Source: Liolophura sinensis
Lineage: Eukaryota; Mollusca; Polyplacophora; Chitonida; Chitonidae
DNA: 60,000 nucleotides
Direction of reading: 5' to 3'
Assembly (NCBI RefSeq): GCF_032854445.1
Contig: NC_088295.1
Coordinates: 7,878,501-7,938,500 of the forward strand
Below are positions 49,401-59,699 of this stretch, one piece after another. A program made the position numbers and the translations under genes. Positions within the stretch are counted from its first letter, which is position 1, and the number at the start of each line of letters is the position of its first letter. The notes beneath the pieces are model-generated. The model was not told where the DNA came from and did not search any database. It saw nothing but the letters and a program-made list of their open reading frames with translations.

Positions 49401-52400
49401 TGGGTTCAGGTGGCGTCAAAGAGGCTCATCGTGTAACCAAATGTGCGTACTTCACATCGTACCAACCCGTAACCCACTGACTACTAGCACAATGAAGGGC
49501 GTCTTTTGGATGCGCACATCATTCATACACTAAATTTCATGTTGTAACCGTGGTCTATATAACCGCATCATCGTATTTTATGAATGAACACCATTTCCCC
49601 ACCAAATTCCATGTTGTAGTTGTGATCTGTAGCATGATCATTTTGTTTTATGAATGAACACCAAATTCTATGTTTTAGTCGTGTAGAACCATCATTATAT
49701 CCTATGATGTACACAGTTTATTTTTATCTCCATGACTATTCAGCAATTAATCCCTTTGGGCAACTGACAATTCCTGTGCCGGTAGTTAATAATAAATGTA
49801 CGTGCATGTAGTAACATACAACAAGAAGAAGTTTTTTGTTAAGTTTTGACTATGACAATTAATAACATTAGATTAACTTTGTATAACCGTTCGTGGGATA
49901 CCGTTGTATATTGTTAATAAGATTCACATAACAGGATAAATTTCAACGGATTACACCAAGAATAATTCCCTCAGGTTTAAAGTAGCAAAGCCCGTAATCA
50001 CTTCTAATACGAAAAAAAACAGCAGCTCATACCTCCCTCCCACTCCGACCAGCATGGCAATGGTCCCTGTGAGCATAGATATTTTCGACTCCAAACAGCA
50101 GAGAGTCGTCTCAGTGAAGAAACACTAGATAAAAGAGCAGTGGAAATCCGTCCTGCAACAAGGAAGCACATTACAGGTACATGCACTCTAAGGACTCCTT
50201 CGTCGTCATATGAATTGTTAAGAACGACGATTCAGTCACTCAAACCCAAGCAGCAGAGTGTACCCATTCCGGACCCATCAGCCTGTACATAATACAGACA
50301 CATACACCCACATACATCCAAAAAGATCACAAATAAAGGGAAAACAGGTAAATTAAAAAAAATTGCCTGGGAAGATACTTTGTCAACCTGACTGGGTTTC
50401 TCCTTGTAGCACAGGAGGTGCTTTAAAGGAAACCCTATTTGTCAGCGGTGGAAAGTCTTACAACAACCACAACACAGTGTATAGCGGTTGGGACTACAGT
50501 CTGTCGGATGCGGCAGGGGTCGGTTACAGACACAGCAGTCTTTATAACGAGATCATGGTAAGTATATAGACCCCAAGGGAAAGGGAGTATAAACACGACA
50601 GAGGGAGGAAAACCTGACCTTAACCCAATGGGTTTCTTCTTCAAAAGATTAACGGCATTAATTTGTCCACTGTATAGTAAAACATTTTCGCACAGACCTA
50701 GGCCTACATAAGCATTGTGACCCCTTATATACAGGATACCAACTTGATCACGGAGAATATTACCTGTATACGTCAAACAGTCAAGATTGCCTATAGTCAT
50801 TGTAAACGATAAACTTGTAGTGTGTGTGTCTCAGTGTTGTAAAACGATGAAGTGAAATACGAACTAATGTCCCTTTCATCATCCCGCATGATCGTTGAGG
50901 TTCCCACACACTATGCATGTACCAGTTGTAACGTTACGATGGCGGAATGCCTTCACTTTGTCCCACATGTTTGAACACATAAGGATAATGTTTTCGTTTT
51001 TTAACAGTTTCATTTATTCCATTTGCCTATGTAACACTCTACAGATATAACCCATTCCACGTTTGGGGCCTCTTGCACAAAGCGATCGTAGCCTAAGTTT
51101 ACTGTAAGTACAATGGCAACATATGTTTTTGAACACTTAACTTTGTGCAAGCGGCCCCTTTACCATAAGAAGGCAATAGCTCACTGCAAAGGGATGTAGT
51201 TGTGTCGGAACGTTACATTTAGGGAGAACCGTGTAATGTCACTTATCTTGTACTGGCACTAATGTTCCACTAATCTTGTCAAGCTGAGAATGTTTTACGT
51301 AGCTATATTCTAACACAACACTGCGTACCGACTGTGTACGTTTGTAGTTGAAATACTTGAAAAACAAGAGTACAGAGTTTTGAAGGTTAAAATATTCTAT
51401 GCTATGTGCCGTAGCAGGCTATCTGTTTATTGGTCTTAACAAGCGCGTGATTAATTTCTTTTCATTGAACTGAGACTTCTGAGAAATATAACCTGCAATC
51501 ATTTTTCGTAATCCAAGCAATTTTGTTAAAATGTATCTTACACATTTTCCACAATATTCGTCCGTACCAATTCGGTAAAAATGTTTCTGTTTCCGTAAAA
51601 TCCGTAAAAATGTTTCTGTATCCGTACTTGTTTTTGATAGTTTTTTAAGAATGTCTTGTGCCAGTATTGGCTTAAGCCTATGTATTTGTCCGTCTGTTCG
51701 AGCACTAACGCTGTTTGTTGGTCGAAATAGGCTAACATTGCAGATGCTGAATACAACCAGCAGCGGACTGAGCACACGGCGTGTAGTAAATGTAAACTCT
51801 ACACACTACGGGTAATTGTCAACCTGATCGTACTGGCAATCCTTGGAGGGGGAGGATACCTGATTTACTACGTCACCAGTTTTACCACAGAGGTAGGTCA
51901 ATCCGTATGCGCAGCATTGTCGTACTTTTTCCCAGGGCCACGCTCAGGAGCCTTGCAAACTGTTAAGAATCATTCCAGAATTTGGCCGATGAGTATACGC
52001 CTTTACATAGATGTGACTTTATTCATCCGACTCAGGTTAAAACAATCTAGAAACAGACCGATTTTTCTTAGAAACTGACTTTCTAAGTGCAAAGGCGTGC
52101 CTTTTCCCGCGCAGTGGATTACCACTGGGGTCCCAGCTGGATTTACCAATGTTGTATTGCAATTCACAAGCAGTATGTTACCAGCTTGCTCATTAAACTC
52201 CAACGTAAAGGCAGGAATGAGCAATACTAGTATACAGACTACATGTCTTGGGTTCGAATTAGTTTAGTCCAGAAAGTTTTCTCATGCCAGGAGAAGTGCT
52301 GCTGTGCCATATGTTAGGGCTGCGGCTATTAGTTTGTCAAACCGGCAAATGTGTATATGCCGGTTATCACTTGTGACCTGATTGGATCCATAATCCATTA

Positions 52401-55400
52401 TTCAAAATGAATCTGTCATAGGGATTTGTCCTATGTCCATTTTCTGAATGGATGTGCATAGTACATGTACATACACAAACCTGGGCACTAGAAAAACAAA
52501 TCTTAATGTATCGGTACAGATGGAACAACTTCGATCACCACATTTCTTCAGCTTAAAATACAAATATCATAGATCAAATTGCCTCAGCCATAATTATAGT
52601 TTATCTGTCTAAAAAAGTTTGGTTTGTTCTGTTATGACAAAAGGTTTATAATACTTACGGCCCAACTTTATCAAGAAACTTGAGACTTAAGTCATAAATT
52701 GCAAATCCTTAAGAAGCCAAATTCAGAAAAGGAAAATACTGAAATTGTATGCAGTACATGGTTCTACAGTAATGATTCTGTGAACAAAGTCAAAACTTTC
52801 TAGAGTGAAAAATTTTAGTAGTAGCTGTGTTTAAATTTTTTACTTAAGTCTTAGGACGTTTGATAAATACGGGCCCTGGTATATATTTGTCTTTACTGAC
52901 CTATTTGCACACATCTACAAATAAACAACGTACCGTTACATCACCAGCGGTAGCTGTAGTTATGTGTGATTCAGACAATATTTTAACACATTATGACTTT
53001 TCTTTTTCTTTAGTTTACCAAAAGTAGTTCGTACACTAGCGCTGATCGATTCGTACAACTCTTGGTAGAGTTTTTACCGTCGCTGACGATTACCGGGTTG
53101 AACGTAGTCTGCCCGATCCTGTTTGGTATCCTCGTCAAACTGGAGTCCTATACCCGCGGTGTGGAAATACAGCTTATGCTTATCAGGTACACGGACTGGC
53201 AGTGCATTTTATCTTACAAATGCAAAGGAGTTTAATATAACAATCGAATAGAGACACAAATGCCCAAACATTACAATCTGGGCATTATATTTGTCTGCTT
53301 TAGAGACCCAAGCGACAAGCCTGACATCCATATGCCACTTGCAAACCATGACAGGACATTCCAGATCAGTGAAATTCTGGAGCCTCATGCTTGTCATTGA
53401 CTGCTTGTTCTTAAGTCGCAGTCACACTTAAACTCGTTTAGGTTCATCCCTGTCTGTTGATCCAAATGTTGTTTAGGTCACAACCAAACTGGATTAACTT
53501 AATCCAGTAGACTCATAAGAGGTATGGAAAGAGGTATGGAAATAAAGTTAGCCTTTTCCAGTGGCAAGATGTAAACCCTTCTATTGGCTCTATCCAATTT
53601 TCTCCCACCATAATGCTGACCGCCGCCGTAAAAGTGAAATATTCTTTAGTATGGTGTAAAACACCAAATAAATAAATACATTTAAAGGCTTCTCTTAACA
53701 AACTGTCTGAACTGGCTTCCGTATATAGCCATATGGTGTTAGTGATGTTTGGTAAAGAAAAATTACCCAAACCCAAGTAGTCCCAGGTGTTTTGTCAGAG
53801 CATCTGCGTCCTCGATAAAACATTAGCATAAATCATCTCAGAGTCAAATCTGTTTTGTCAGGGTGGTGTTTTTAAAGATGGCATCCCTTGCAATGCTGGT
53901 AGCCACGCTCTACGCGGAGATCACCTGCACACCGAAGGATAGCTGTCTGGTGGGGACATCGCCATGCACGTCATTGAAGGTGAGAGCAAGGTCATTTAGG
54001 GCCTTATTTTGTACACTACGAAAAAGTCCTGTGGTTTTGAACACAAATACTGACTAATACTTAGAGATGGCCTTACATATAGTAGATATTTTTTGTTATA
54101 CTTGGACCAGATTATGAAGATTAGTGAAAACTATATCATAGAATTTGCAGATATTTACTTATCTCGGTCTGTTTGGTTGTATTCCAGCAGTAACAACGGT
54201 ATTTCATATTAAATATAATGCATCAATGTCACCCGTCGGTCTCACAAGAAGTGTATTTTGGTGGCTGTAACGTAATATGTTACTGATTGTCACAGTTTTG
54301 GGAATCATACGCTCGTCAACGTACATGTACATGGTCAGTATTATATATCTCCTATTTGTCGACTGTATTCGTGAAATTTCTTTGATTGTCATAGTGCTGG
54401 GAAACTTACGCTGGTCAGCAGTTCTACAAACTGGTCATCACTGACTTCCTGGTTGCATTTGTCTCAACGTTCTTTGTGGAATTTCCCAGAAAGTGAGTAT
54501 GCACATGTACCAATGACGGTGCCCTTGTCAGTCTACGTTTAATTGTTCAGAAGGGGTCATTGTACACACATGACCTGTGTAGTAAAGTCTTCTTGGTTTC
54601 ACGTGACCAAATTTAAGTGATCTGTTCTGTTTGATAGAATTGGTAAACGTATATAATCTGAATTTTGTTTTAAATATCTTCTTAGGCAATGAACTGACCC
54701 GAACCACGTCAGTTCTACTATGTGGTCTTTATTTTCAGGCTAATTGTCACCAAATGTCAGTGTTGCTTGAGTCGATTAATTGGTCGTCAGGAATACGACA
54801 TTCCCAAGAATGTCCTGGATCTTGTCAACTCTCAGATGTTACTCTGGTAAGAAACTTCTGTACAGGATTAGATATATATGTCTATGCGTCGAAACAGAAA
54901 CATGCCTATTTGGTAAATTATCTGTGCAGGTTTTTACCGCTGATTGAGTGAAACAGGTATCTTGCACTCGCTTGTTTTGATCTGGTCTGGTCTTGGAAAT
55001 CGTTCTAATTGGCCAGACTGCGTAATGAAATTTTAAGACACATTAAATTAATATTCATACTTTTTTGAGCACGTTTTATCAATACACCACTCTTCATCGT
55101 TTTGGGTTTCAGGATTGGGTTCTTTTTCGCTCCCTTGATCCCGGCAGTGATTGTGATAAAACTTTTTATTACGTTTTATTTGAAAAAGGTAAGCATTTAT
55201 TAGATTAGCATCTTTATGTGAAGTAATTCTTTTGCATACCACAGAGCTCAGTGTTTATTTATGAAGTGGAGTGATTCTATGCAATAAACTTCGTTAATGT
55301 GCATTTATTATGCGTGTGGCTCACTGTTGTAAACATAGAGGCAGGTTTCACGTGTATAGTACAACGGACCTGGATGTTTTTACTAAAATTTCCAATATGT

Positions 55401-57066
55401 TTGCATTTCTTTGCTAATTCATTTTAGAAAAACGTTTTGGATCATTAAGTAAACAAAACCACAATCTCTATCCGCCATTACCTGTTTGTTTCAGTTTTCC
55501 GCCCTCGTTAACTGCATCCCGCCGCAGCGTCCGTACAAGGCCTCCAAATCCAACATGTTCTTCATGGTCATCCTGATGTTTGCTTTCTTTCTGTCATGCG
55601 TACCGGTTACGTGGTCTGTTGCTAGGTATGTATTTAATCTTTCTCTGATTTAAGACAAAATGGCTTCATGTGTGAAAGATTGTAAATTGTATGAGCATCA
55701 AGGGGTCATGAAATGTCAAATCAAGTTTATCTCCCAGAAATAAAACTGGTAGGATATATGTATATACATTGTTGTAAAGCAAAGCAGCTTACATTACAGG
55801 TTTACCGTCTCCACCATTGCCAAGATAACGCAGTGTCACATTTTACCTGATTTCAGCTTGACACCGTCTAAAGGGTGTGGCCCATTCCGTATCTATGACA
55901 ACATGTACGACATCTACTCGGTAGTATTCGCCACGTGGCCGAGCTGGTTACAGGGCGTCATGAATTTCCTGTCTTCGGCAGCCTTCGTCTTACCATTGCT
56001 TCTTTTCCTTGGGTTAGTATTAATTGGAATACAGGATACTACTGAGCGAGGCATTCATACCAAGTCTTTGATCTCGTTATCTGAGAAACGTTTCCGCCTG
56101 TCAGGTGACTGCATCACTCAAAACAGCATTTCGCATTGCATTTTGTACCCACGGTCGTGGCTTGACAATTTACTTCACGCGAAGAATTAATATGGTAATA
56201 CTGTTCTGTTAATGTATGCACTTTTGGTCAGCGTTCTGTAGGGGTAACATTTATTAAACGTTATAGAAACAGTCAGCTTCGGTAGTAATTTATTAATGGC
56301 GGTCAATCAAAATTGGTTGAAATCGCCGTGCTTTTTCGCTGTTTGAAACTAGACATTGCGGTTTATTATAGGTATATTTCCTGAAATCTTTGTCTGTTTG
56401 CTTATTTTAATTTTTGTGAAATATTGATTTTTCAGGTTGGTCATATACTATTTCCGAGTTGTGGCCAACACTAGCAAAGACATGGTGAAAATGTTAAAAG
56501 ATCAGTTGGTTTTGGTGAGTTGAGAACATAAACAAAAAATAATAGTTTGGATCACAAACTCCTTGAAGACTACAACCATACTTGACTTAATATCCTTTAA
56601 ATCCGTTGAAAGTTTTAGTCTAGTACTTTGTGTAGTAGGGAAATGTGTCATTATTGAGATATTGATAAAAACAAGTAATTGATTACGGTTTGATTCCACA
56701 TTTATTCAGTCAGAGATACTCTCACACTAGAGTTGATATTTAGATTGTGCATAACTAACGTCGTATTTTGTTTCGAACATGCATCCTGTAGTTGATATTT
56801 TTCTTGATTACTGTGTTGACAAAGACGTTCACTAGACTGAAGGTGAGACTAGACAGAAAGGAGAAATTACACTGGCATTTCTAATGAATTAATTAACTTT
56901 GCAGGAAGGCCATGACAAACAGTATCTCATGAGACAGCTTGGGCCCCAGACACAAGGTGGCACCAGGGGACGCACAAACCGGCCCGCTCCTGCTAAAGCG
57001 CCCTCTACACTGCCAGCACCGGAAGAGTCGAAACAACCAATACCGTCAGAGGATTCATGGGCGTGA
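38817..57066 (+). CDS. Gene R: TMC family multi-pass membrane protein, complete, with alternative exons
   Basis: Long form exons: 38817-38928, 41403-41778, 46897-46966, 47220-47301, 47897-48156, 48521-48681, then 49258-49399 or 50410-50557, then 51731-51892, 53014-53186, 53862-53979, 54395-54492, 54739-54846, 55113-55188, 55495-55625, 55857-56012, 56436-56514, 56905-57066 (TGA). Predicted length is 821-823 residues; the short form starting at 44074 gives 725-727. TMC landmarks: GGGVLSYFVFLKWLLKLNFY (TM1), GWMEKTEMFFGDY, CWETYAGQQFYKL, NVLDLVNSQMLLW, IGFFFAPLIP, PSKGCGPFR. It lies head to head with gene L, with start codons 10.9 kb apart and matching intron phases. Unlike gene L it has cytoplasmic CxxC pairs (CQAC, CSKC). 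The short hydrophilic C-terminus ends in SEDSWA. Family assignment is secure; the subfamily and physiological role are not. Confidence 0.95.
38929..41402. other. Gene R intron (A1 to A2)
   Basis: It has a 27 bp repeat of four copies (39883-39990) and otherwise unique sequence. An open frame at 40183-40413 has no recognisable similarity. Confidence 0.55.
39883..39990. repeat. 27 bp repeat, 4 copies
   Basis: ggctgatgttttcaacactc units head to tail in the first long-form intron of gene R. Confidence 0.85.
41403..41778 (+). CDS. Gene R exon A2 (N-terminal cytoplasmic region)
   Basis: Acceptor ctgtttaacag|GAGCGG; open through 376 bp; donor GTCAG|gtaggt in phase 2. It contains VTTSPEEES and DDAIVQRQIEKLSLKGINVQ, ending SLPASLPVKRAVR, typical of the region before the TMC core. 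If A1 is not used, translation could begin at the internal ATG 41576. Confidence 0.82.
41918..41951. repeat. (AT)n microsatellite
   Basis: About 17 dinucleotides, 140 bp past the exon A2 donor. Confidence 0.97.
42977..43010. repeat. (AAT/ATT)n microsatellite, self-complementary
   Basis: aataataataatatt switches to attattatt, so the tract can fold on itself. Confidence 0.85.
43347..43419. repeat. (TA)n microsatellite, ~36 repeats
   Basis: Uninterrupted run about 650 bp upstream of exon B1. Confidence 0.97.
44074..44273 (+). CDS. Gene R exon B1 (alternative first exon, short form)
   Basis: The ATG at 44074 has A at -3 and an in-frame TAA at 44059. The 66-codon peptide (MFRDLNRVHPARRINVESPA at its start) ends APLSVR with CAG|gtaaca in phase 2, the same phase as exon A2. 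It can therefore replace A1+A2 by joining the acceptor at 46897, which implies a second promoter in the intron after A2. Confidence 0.75.
44320..44835. repeat. Degenerate ~35-40 bp repeat
   Basis: Recurring pieces of the type taacatcatcttagtgaa and cctttctccgt follow exon B1. Period and copy number are uncertain because the copies have decayed. Confidence 0.5.
45318..45395 (-). mobile_element. SINE tail fragment
   Basis: catttgatgttcacgccgta and atttcacttatacgacgg match the reversed SINE end. It lies in the intron after exon B1. Confidence 0.78.
46537..46632. repeat. Short direct duplication
   Basis: agttcacatctcacaaaagt plus gtccctat occurs twice, about 50 bp apart, just upstream of exon 3. 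Confidence 0.8.
46897..46966 (+). CDS. Gene R exon 3 (basic segment with CQAC)
   Basis: Acceptor ggcttttcag|ACGAAA, donor AAAAGG|gtaaga. It encodes RKLIDGPVKKVSGCQACKLQ. It is parallel to gene L exon 4 but with a CxxC pair. Confidence 0.88.
47220..47301 (+). CDS. Gene R exon 4 (pre-TM1 helix)
   Basis: Acceptor tcctcag|AGCTGG; it encodes SWKKFKIACNELGY and ends AFKAIEG-like (FKAIEG), with the Gly codon split by the intron. Donor TTGAAG|gtagac. Confidence 0.9.
47897..48156 (+). CDS. Gene R exon 5 (TM1, first extracellular loop)
   Basis: Acceptor gttgcag|GTTATC, donor GGCACG|gtaagt. It encodes GGGVLSYFVFLKWLLKLNFY and a Ser/Thr-rich loop with possible N-glycosylation at NLS. Confidence 0.95.
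48521..48681 (+). CDS. Gene R exon 6 (TM2)
   Basis: Acceptor gcacaacag|GGCTGG, donor TGTACA|gtaagt. It opens GWMEKTEMFFGDY, then FNYNMPLAFLTVTVVCFLL. It ends in phase 2, so the next exon must supply one base. Confidence 0.95.
49258..49399 (+). CDS. Gene R alternative exon 7a (TM2-TM3 loop)
   Basis: Acceptor tgtgcacag|AACAGG, donor TTAGAG|gtgggt. 142 bp; it encodes TGKHFREYLASSETD, SSWDYAIED and TIYRTLE. It is homologous to exon 7b and to gene L exon 7, and more diverged than 7b at its 3' end. Using both 7a and 7b, or neither, breaks the frame. Confidence 0.87.
49528..49712. repeat. ~75 bp degenerate tandem repeat, 3 copies
   Basis: Units carry accaaattccatgttgtag and ttttatgaatgaacacca. It lies in the intron between alternative exons 7a and 7b. 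Confidence 0.8.
50410..50557 (+). CDS. Gene R alternative exon 7b (TM2-TM3 loop)
   Basis: Acceptor ttctccttgtag|CACAGG, donor ATCATG|gtaagt. 148 bp; it encodes TGGALKETLFVSGGKSYNN, SGWDYSLSD and RHSSLYNEIM. The splice sites are stronger than those of 7a, and the ending is closer to gene L (KHRSLFNEF). Confidence 0.9.
51063..51163. mobile_element. Short palindromic MITE-like element
   Basis: ggggcctcttgcacaaag near 51064 is answered by ctttgtgcaagcggcccc near 51142; about 100 bp in total, no coding content. Confidence 0.6.
51731..51892 (+). CDS. Gene R exon 8 (CSKC and TM3)
   Basis: Acceptor cgaaatag|GCTAAC, donor ACAGAG|gtaggt; 54 codons. It carries EHTACSKCKLYTLRV, then TM3 VNLIVLAILGGGGYLIYYV. 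A second AG at 51742-51743 gives the wrong phase. Confidence 0.92.
52657..52878. mobile_element. MITE-like element with imperfect inverted ends
   Basis: The left end cggcccaactttatcaag ... gacttaagt and the right end acttaagtc ... tttgataaatacgggcc are inverted copies. About 220 bp, in the intron between gene R exons 8 and 9. Confidence 0.6.
53014..53186 (+). CDS. Gene R exon 9 (TM4)
   Basis: Acceptor ttcttttag|TTTACC, donor TATCAG|gtacac. It encodes LVEFLPSLTITGLNVVCPI and KLESYTRGVEIQLMLI. Same outgoing phase as gene L exon 9. Confidence 0.93.
53588..53685 (+). mobile_element. SINE tail fragment
   Basis: cccaccataatgctgaccg, gtaaaagtgaaatattctt and aaacaccaaataaataaata match the SINE 3' half. 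It lies in the intron between exons 9 and 10 of gene R. Confidence 0.82.
53862..53979 (+). CDS. Gene R exon 10 (TM5)
   Basis: Acceptor ttttgtcag|GGTGGT, donor TTGAAG|gtgaga. It encodes VVFLKMASLAMLVATLYAEI and a loop with three Cys ahead of the CWE exon. Confidence 0.93.
54395..54492 (+). CDS. Gene R exon 11 (CWE motif, TM6)
   Basis: It encodes CWETYAGQQFYKLVITDFLV. 98 bp; acceptor tgtcatag|TGCTGG, donor AGAAA|gtgagt. Confidence 0.95.
54739..54846 (+). CDS. Gene R exon 12
   Basis: Acceptor attttcag|GCTAAT, donor ACTCTG|gtaaga. It encodes KCQCCLSRLIGRQEYDIPKN and NVLDLVNSQMLL before the split Trp codon. Confidence 0.94.
55113..55188 (+). CDS. Gene R exon 13
   Basis: Acceptor gggtttcag|GATTGG, donor AAAAAG|gtaagc. 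It encodes IGFFFAPLIPAVIVIKLF, the counterpart of LGTFYCPFLS in gene L. Confidence 0.94.
55495..55625 (+). CDS. Gene R exon 14
   Basis: Acceptor ttgtttcag|TTTTCC, donor GCTAG|gtatgt. It encodes NCIPPQRPYKASKSNMFF and a hydrophobic helix. Confidence 0.94.
55857..56012 (+). CDS. Gene R exon 15
   Basis: Acceptor ctgatttcag|CTTGAC, donor CTTGG|gttagt. It encodes LTPSKGCGPFRIYDNMYDIY and a final TM ending FVLPLLLFL. Confidence 0.94.
56436..56514 (+). CDS. Gene R exon 16
   Basis: Acceptor gatttttcag|GTTGGT, donor GTTTTG|gtgagt. It encodes LVIYYFRVVANTSKDMVKML and QLVL. Confidence 0.94.
56905..57066 (+). CDS. Gene R exon 17 (C-terminus, stop)
   Basis: Acceptor aactttgcag|GAAGGC. It encodes EGHDKQYLMRQLGPQ and a Pro/Ala-rich tail ending SEDSWA, TGA at 57064-57066. 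Confidence 0.94.
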   Translation, partial: EGHDKQYLMRQLGPQTQGGTRGRTNRPAPAKAPSTLPAPEESKQPIPSEDSWA

Positions 57067-58865
57067 TACGTGCTGATTGTAGTCATCATAAATTCGCGCC
57101 AATTTTTCTGTGATATTGACTTCGTGGCGTCATTTCAGAATACACATTATAGCCTGATGTCATCAGACTGTATGAATACTGTGACTGACAAATGTGCTCT
57201 TTAGATGCTGTGAAGTACAATTTTATACTACATTCTCACACTGTGTTGGGGTGAGATGAAGTTCATCCGTCTTTTCTTCCGTCCTCTTGTTTTGTTTTTC
57301 TTTATTTGTTTTGTGTGGGGTTTTTTTCGTTATTTTTATGAAATACACATCTGCAATTTTAAATGCTGCTTTATTTTTATTGAAATATTGAAAGAAAAAG
57401 TGTGATAAAAGTGATGTCCTTTTGTACAGATATGTCATTTTGGAGCAATGTACACCGCACTATAACGAGTGATCTCGGCTTTGTAAATTGCCATCATAAA
57501 ACTTTCTATGACATGTATATTGAGTTTTAGATTTTGTAGTGTTTTCCATGAATACTTGCTTTGTTCTGGGTAGTCCAGCTACTGCAATTCTTGTAAGATT
57601 TATCAAAAAAACTTCTGAGCACATTCTGCGGGTGGGATTTATATCAACTGTATATTTACAATATTGATACAATGACTTAAATTTTAAATGTATATGCATT
57701 CTTTTGATCAATGCAGTAATCTGTTTATTCCAATATGTTTTGATGTGAAGATAGCTATATATGAAGAAACAATTGGACTATAGGTAAGGCACTGGGAATG
57801 CAAGACAATATCTATATCTTATAAGAAACAGGTAAATATGGGATATATACATCTACATGTAGGCTTGAGCCGTATAAGGTGTGGTTGCATGGTTTCTGAT
57901 TTCATATACGTATATAGCCTGCCTCTGTATGTATATTTATTTAAATCTCCGAATTTTTTCTTGCACTTTAACATTATTTCTGATTTATTATTTTTTTACT
58001 ATTTTTATAAATTTTGCTTTACTTGATGTGTATGCAACAATGAATCCGTTAACCTATATTCACTGCATGTATTCGTGTAGTAACACAAGGGCAATGATGA
58101 TTCACTGTTCCAGTGTGCAAGTGGACTACACTGTGTCCTGCTCCATAGATGATGTGTTGTATGTGGGGAAGGAAGACAATGACGCTGTTTTTGTTATCTC
58201 ATTTGTTCAATGTTATACAACTCACTTATACAGCCTACGGTCAGTGACCACGTTCGCAAAAGTGAAAGAAACTGAAGCAGGAAATGTAAATGTAGGAAGA
58301 TGTACTATTTAATCGTATGCTCATTTATATATTGATTTCATAAACCAGATAAGAGACATATAATTTCTTACATCAACGAAGTATGTAAAGCTTTTCAAAC
58401 TGCAATTAAATTGGCTTCAATTCTTTTTAGTTCCATAAAAGAGCTTTCAGCGTTATTTAAAATTAAATATCCAAAGAAACTGTTCCAAGTTTGAATATCA
58501 ATTTAAATTTCACTAAAGGCGCGGACAAGTGAGGTACTCTTTTATTATGGGCCAAGCGACACTCGGTGCCATTTTCATCACGAAAATGGTAACCAAGATA
58601 AAGCTGGAAAAGGGAACTAAAATAGTCGTGATTTTGCACCACTTTTGGTGCTATATGGTACACTGTGTCATTATCGTGTCTAATTCCGCTTAACACGGGG
58701 CTAGGGCGTATATATTAATTGTCGGGTTAGATCGCCACCATGGGTACATGAAAAGTTGCAACTAAAGCGCGGGTATAAGACACACACTTTGATTATGGAC
58801 AACTTGTATACTATAGCACATTCTGGATGTTGATTTCATTCATTCGACCATGAAGTATTGTTTGA

Positions 58866-58962
58866 TGGTCGGTCATACGTGGGAAGGTCTGCGAGCAACA
58901 TGATGGTGATGGGTTTCCCCCCGGGCTCCTTACGGCTATGAACATCAAACAAGTAAATATAT
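58866..58962 (+). mobile_element. SINE fragment with internal deletion
   Basis: tacgtgggaaggtctgcgag, gggtttccccccgggct and an (aagt/aaat)-like tail follow the SINE order with the middle missing. Confidence 0.7.
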
Positions 58963-59699
58963 AAGTAAAGACATTCCAAGAACGCAAACCTCCGCTACAG
59001 CCAATGTACAAATCTTCCACTGTGTCATATTGCAATGGAGCTGAATCGTTTAACAAATTCCTAGATCTGCATGGATCTAGGTCATGATAACCATCAAATT
59101 GTATGGATCGGTGCTTTGCCCAAGATCAACTTGTGCACAAATTAATTCACTCAAAATCCGTGCATAACGTTTTATGTATATACTAGCAGTTGCTGACAGA
59201 CACACACACGGACAAATGAACGTCGGCAAAAACATTTAAAAAAACATAAGGGCACAACAAAGAGACCAAGAATTGACATTTTAGCCATTGCTAATTTAAC
59301 AGAGGTCCAACAGCCTAGTGAAAACGGGCCACACTATGTAAAATGAAAGATTACCATTAGATACGGCAAGTATAGAACAATAAATATCAAATGTGAAGAT
59401 GCAGCCGTGCAAGCTTTTCACCAGTGGACAAGTTTACGTTGTAAAGCAATATTTTGACCTGATATGATGATCTGATATTTTGACTTCGAAAAGTCTAAGA
59501 TCGTTCCGTCATTCCTTGACCAGATCAAACCCTGACTGCAGAATCACACCTAAAGCACTGACACACTTAGATTTCCACTTGATATTGAATATACTCAAGT
59601 TAAAACGTTTTCAATATAGGCTGTAAAGCAAATAATTTGACATTGTGAAATGTGTAAATCCGAATTTCAGGGTTGAACCAAACATGAATCAACTGCCAG

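Noticed and set aside
51743-51892. Alternative acceptor gcag at 51740-51743 for gene R exon 8
   Set aside because: It would leave the wrong phase after exon 7a/7b; the AG at 51729-51730 keeps frame and adds ANIA.
57881-58312. 143-residue plus-strand frame past gene R
   Set aside because: Very AT-rich, hydrophobic by composition, no family resemblance; likely 3' flank.
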